Assembly: GCF_009917485.1 (NCBI RefSeq) | Contig: NZ_QZDT01000004.1 | Coordinates: forward strand, 62,001 to 126,000 | Origin: Parablautia muri | Lineage (GTDB): Bacteria > Bacillota > Clostridia > Lachnospirales > Lachnospiraceae | Reading direction: 5' to 3' | DNA: 64,000 bases | Shown: positions 62,469 to 64,000 of the stretch, one piece after another | How the letters are laid out: every line of letters starts with the position of its first letter | How positions within the stretch are numbered: the first letter of the stretch is position 1 | Translations under genes and position numbers: made by a program | Notes under the pieces: model-generated | Database searches by the model: none | The model's input: only the letters and a program-made list of their open reading frames with translations | Told to the model about the DNA's origin: nothing

Positions 62469-64000
62469 TTATTCATAGTATGGGAACTGGGAAATTCTAA
62501 GCTTGGTGCACCCAAAAGGAATCAGGGAAATCATCTTTTTTTCCCGGTCGCCCATAATCGGGCTTTGGGGAATTTCCCGTGCATCCCCATTTTTTTGTGT
62601 CCATTCCTCCACCTGGCATGCCTCGACTTTTAAACGTACAGGAGGCTGTTTTTTGGAGAAAGGAATATCTGTCAATTCCTGTTCTTCCAGCTGACAGGGC
62701 AGAGCGCTGTTAAGCGCATAATTCCATGGACTTTCGGGGAAAACATAATAATCCTTCACACCTGCTACCTCTTTTTTTATTTCCCATCGTTCCTTCATGT
62801 CCAATCCATATACCAAGGGCCCGCGCTCCACTGCCAAAGTGCCTTGATGCCAAAAGGACGCAAATTCTTTCATTTCCAAACGTACCTGAATTTGTTCGCC
62901 TTCACGGAAGGCTTTTTCCACAAGAATAAACCGGCCCTCATCTTGCCAAGTAAGTTTTGCTCCTTTGCAGATGATCTGTGGGCGCTTACACCAGGAAGGA
63001 ATGCGGATTTTTACAGCTATAGGCTGGGCAGGGGCTTGCTGAAACCGGTACAGCAAACGATCGCGGAAAGGGTATTTTGTATGCAGGGTAAGGATGACTC
63101 TCTCACTGCATAAGGTAGTATCTATAGTGGAAGGTGCAAGAACCATATTTACCAGTGTGCTCTCTCCCTCCCGCAGCCAAAGGGAATGAACGAATTTAGG
63201 CCATCCCTGGTGCATATTAGCCGTACAGCATCCGAAATTAGGCTCTAAGCCAAAAACGGTGGAATCCTCATCGTTATTAAACCACGGGCGTTTCCGGTCA
63301 TCCGCCATGATTTGGTTTGCCTGCTGCAGATATTGGTGTTCCATAAAATCCTCTGTGATAGTGGCCGGTAATGCGTTATAAGCCAGGCGTTCCATCAAAT
63401 CCCCATACCAGGCATCTCCAAATACCTCTATCAGGGACTGCAGACTGAACATGTACTCTACTACAGAGCACAATTCGGAGCCCTGGGAAGGGTGGGAGCC
63501 GGCTAAATGTTCATCGCCATTGATACATCCTGACACAACGCCATGCTTATGGATGACTTCCTTTATGCCTTCTTTGGCAATGCGGGCATACTCTTGATCA
63601 TTATAGAGTACGGCCTTTAGGGCAGGATGCTTAAATCCCATAGTGACGTTAACAATATGGGTCTCGTGATAGGGAGAAATATTGCTGATAATATCCTTGG
63701 ATAAATGCTTGATGATATCCCAATTGATATAATCCTTTGCAGGACGGGGAAAGGGAAGGTCTTTCAAATAATCAGACCAATCATACCCATTTTGATCTAT
63801 TTCTTTTAACCATTCCAAAATCTGGGTATCATTAGTTTTTTCGTAAAGCCATTTCCCTACATAAAGCAAATCAGGCACTCGAGCTTTTGACCAGCTTTGC
63901 AATTTGGTGGTTTTAACTAACCTGGCCATATATTGCAGATAATTTCTTACAAAAGGTACAACGCGTTTATCCTCGGTTATCTCCTCATATTGTATTAAGA
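62469..64000 (-). CDS. DUF1680/GH127-like glycosidase, 5' end beyond window
   Basis: The frame is open from the stop at 62469 through the ATG at 63927-63929 to the window edge, and the codons beyond that ATG (IQYEEITEDKRVVPFVRNYL) continue the protein, so the gene is cut by the boundary. Visible blocks are GVVSGCINGDEHLAGSHPSQ, GSELCSVVEYMFSLQ, NFGCCTANMHQGWPKFVHSL and RGPLVYGLDM. The CCTANMHQGWPK form marks a DUF1680 subgroup distinct from the neighbour. It probably acts on another arabinoside or uronide. With the neighbour it forms an operon. Confidence 0.85.
   Translation of the reverse strand, partial: LIQYEEITEDKRVVPFVRNYLQYMARLVKTTKLQSWSKARVPDLLYVGKWLYEKTNDTQILEWLKEIDQNGYDWSDYLKDLPFPRPAKDYINWDIIKHLSKDIISNISPYHETHIVNVTMGFKHPALKAVLYNDQEYARIAKEGIKEVIHKHGVVSGCINGDEHLAGSHPSQGSELCSVVEYMFSLQSLIEVFGDAWYGDLMERLAYNALPATITEDFMEHQYLQQANQIMADDRKRPWFNNDEDSTVFGLEPNFGCCTANMHQGWPKFVHSLWLREGESTLVNMVLAPSTIDTTLCSERVILTLHTKYPFRDRLLYRFQQAPAQPIAVKIRIPSWCKRPQIICKGAKLTWQDEGRFILVEKAFREGEQIQVRLEMKEFASFWHQGTLAVERGPLVYGLDMKERWEIKKEVAGVKDYYVFPESPWNYALNSALPCQLEEQELTDIPFSKKQPPVRLKVEACQVEEWTQKNGDAREIPQSPIMGDREKKMISLIPFGCTKLRISQFPYYE

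Overview
The window looks like the chromosome of an anaerobic gut Firmicute of the Lachnospiraceae (Clostridium cluster XIVa). The evidence is moderate-to-low GC, strong GGAGG ribosome binding sites with several TTG/GTG starts, the CIRCE-hrcA-grpE-dnaK-dnaJ order, Lachnospiraceae-type proteins (DUF6465-like, DUF6128-like, VanW, DUF1846) and mannoside phosphorolysis genes. I see no rRNA, tRNA, phage, CRISPR array or complete insertion sequence. All product names come from reading motifs and recalling families; no database search was run.

Layout. 1-9.1 kb is a beta-mannoside utilisation locus: the decayed 3' end of a GH36 alpha-galactosidase, LacI and AraC regulators, cellobiose 2-epimerase, two GH130 mannoside phosphorylases, an SGNH esterase resembling mannan acetylesterases, and mannose-6-phosphate isomerase. 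Together they would deacetylate manno-oligosaccharides, phosphorolyse them to mannose-1-phosphate and pass mannose-6-phosphate to glycolysis. No transporter, mannanase or phosphomannomutase is in view. 9.2-12.8 kb (minus) is a heterodimeric ABC exporter. 13-16 kb holds an aminotransferase, a patatin-like protein and UppP. 16.5-22.3 kb holds a DUF6465-like basic protein and the heat-shock operon. 22.5-31.6 kb holds cell-envelope and unknown genes, an AsnC-type regulator with an aminotransferase, DUF1846 and FtsH. 31.8-41.1 kb holds uvrC, hprK, glucokinase, murB, rapZ, whiA, a Crh-like HPr, a lipid kinase and class II aldolase, a carbon-regulation and envelope neighbourhood. 41.3-48.2 kb holds membrane proteins, an alanine symporter, cyclophilin, an acetyltransferase and an ammonium transporter fused to a PII domain. 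48.6-60.1 kb holds metG, a lipase-like hydrolase, a 2-hydroxyacid dehydrogenase, an acetyltransferase, an HD-GYP protein, a DUF624 protein, an MsmK-type ATPase, a CdaR/PucR-type regulator and a DUF6128-like protein. 60.1-64 kb (minus) holds the SRP RNA and two DUF1680/GH127 glycosidases, the second cut by the window edge.

The most unusual content is intergenic. A recurrent 5' leader element (six copies) ends exactly at ribosome binding sites of unrelated genes. A second dispersed element of about 40 bp has at least seven copies in both orientations. A 194-bp MITE-like palindrome has one full and one truncated copy. On the protein side the notable points are the Amt-PII fusion behind tandem terminators, a Crh-like protein with Glu15 in place of the phosphorylatable His, a 35-residue membrane protein gene, and the broken alpha-galactosidase.
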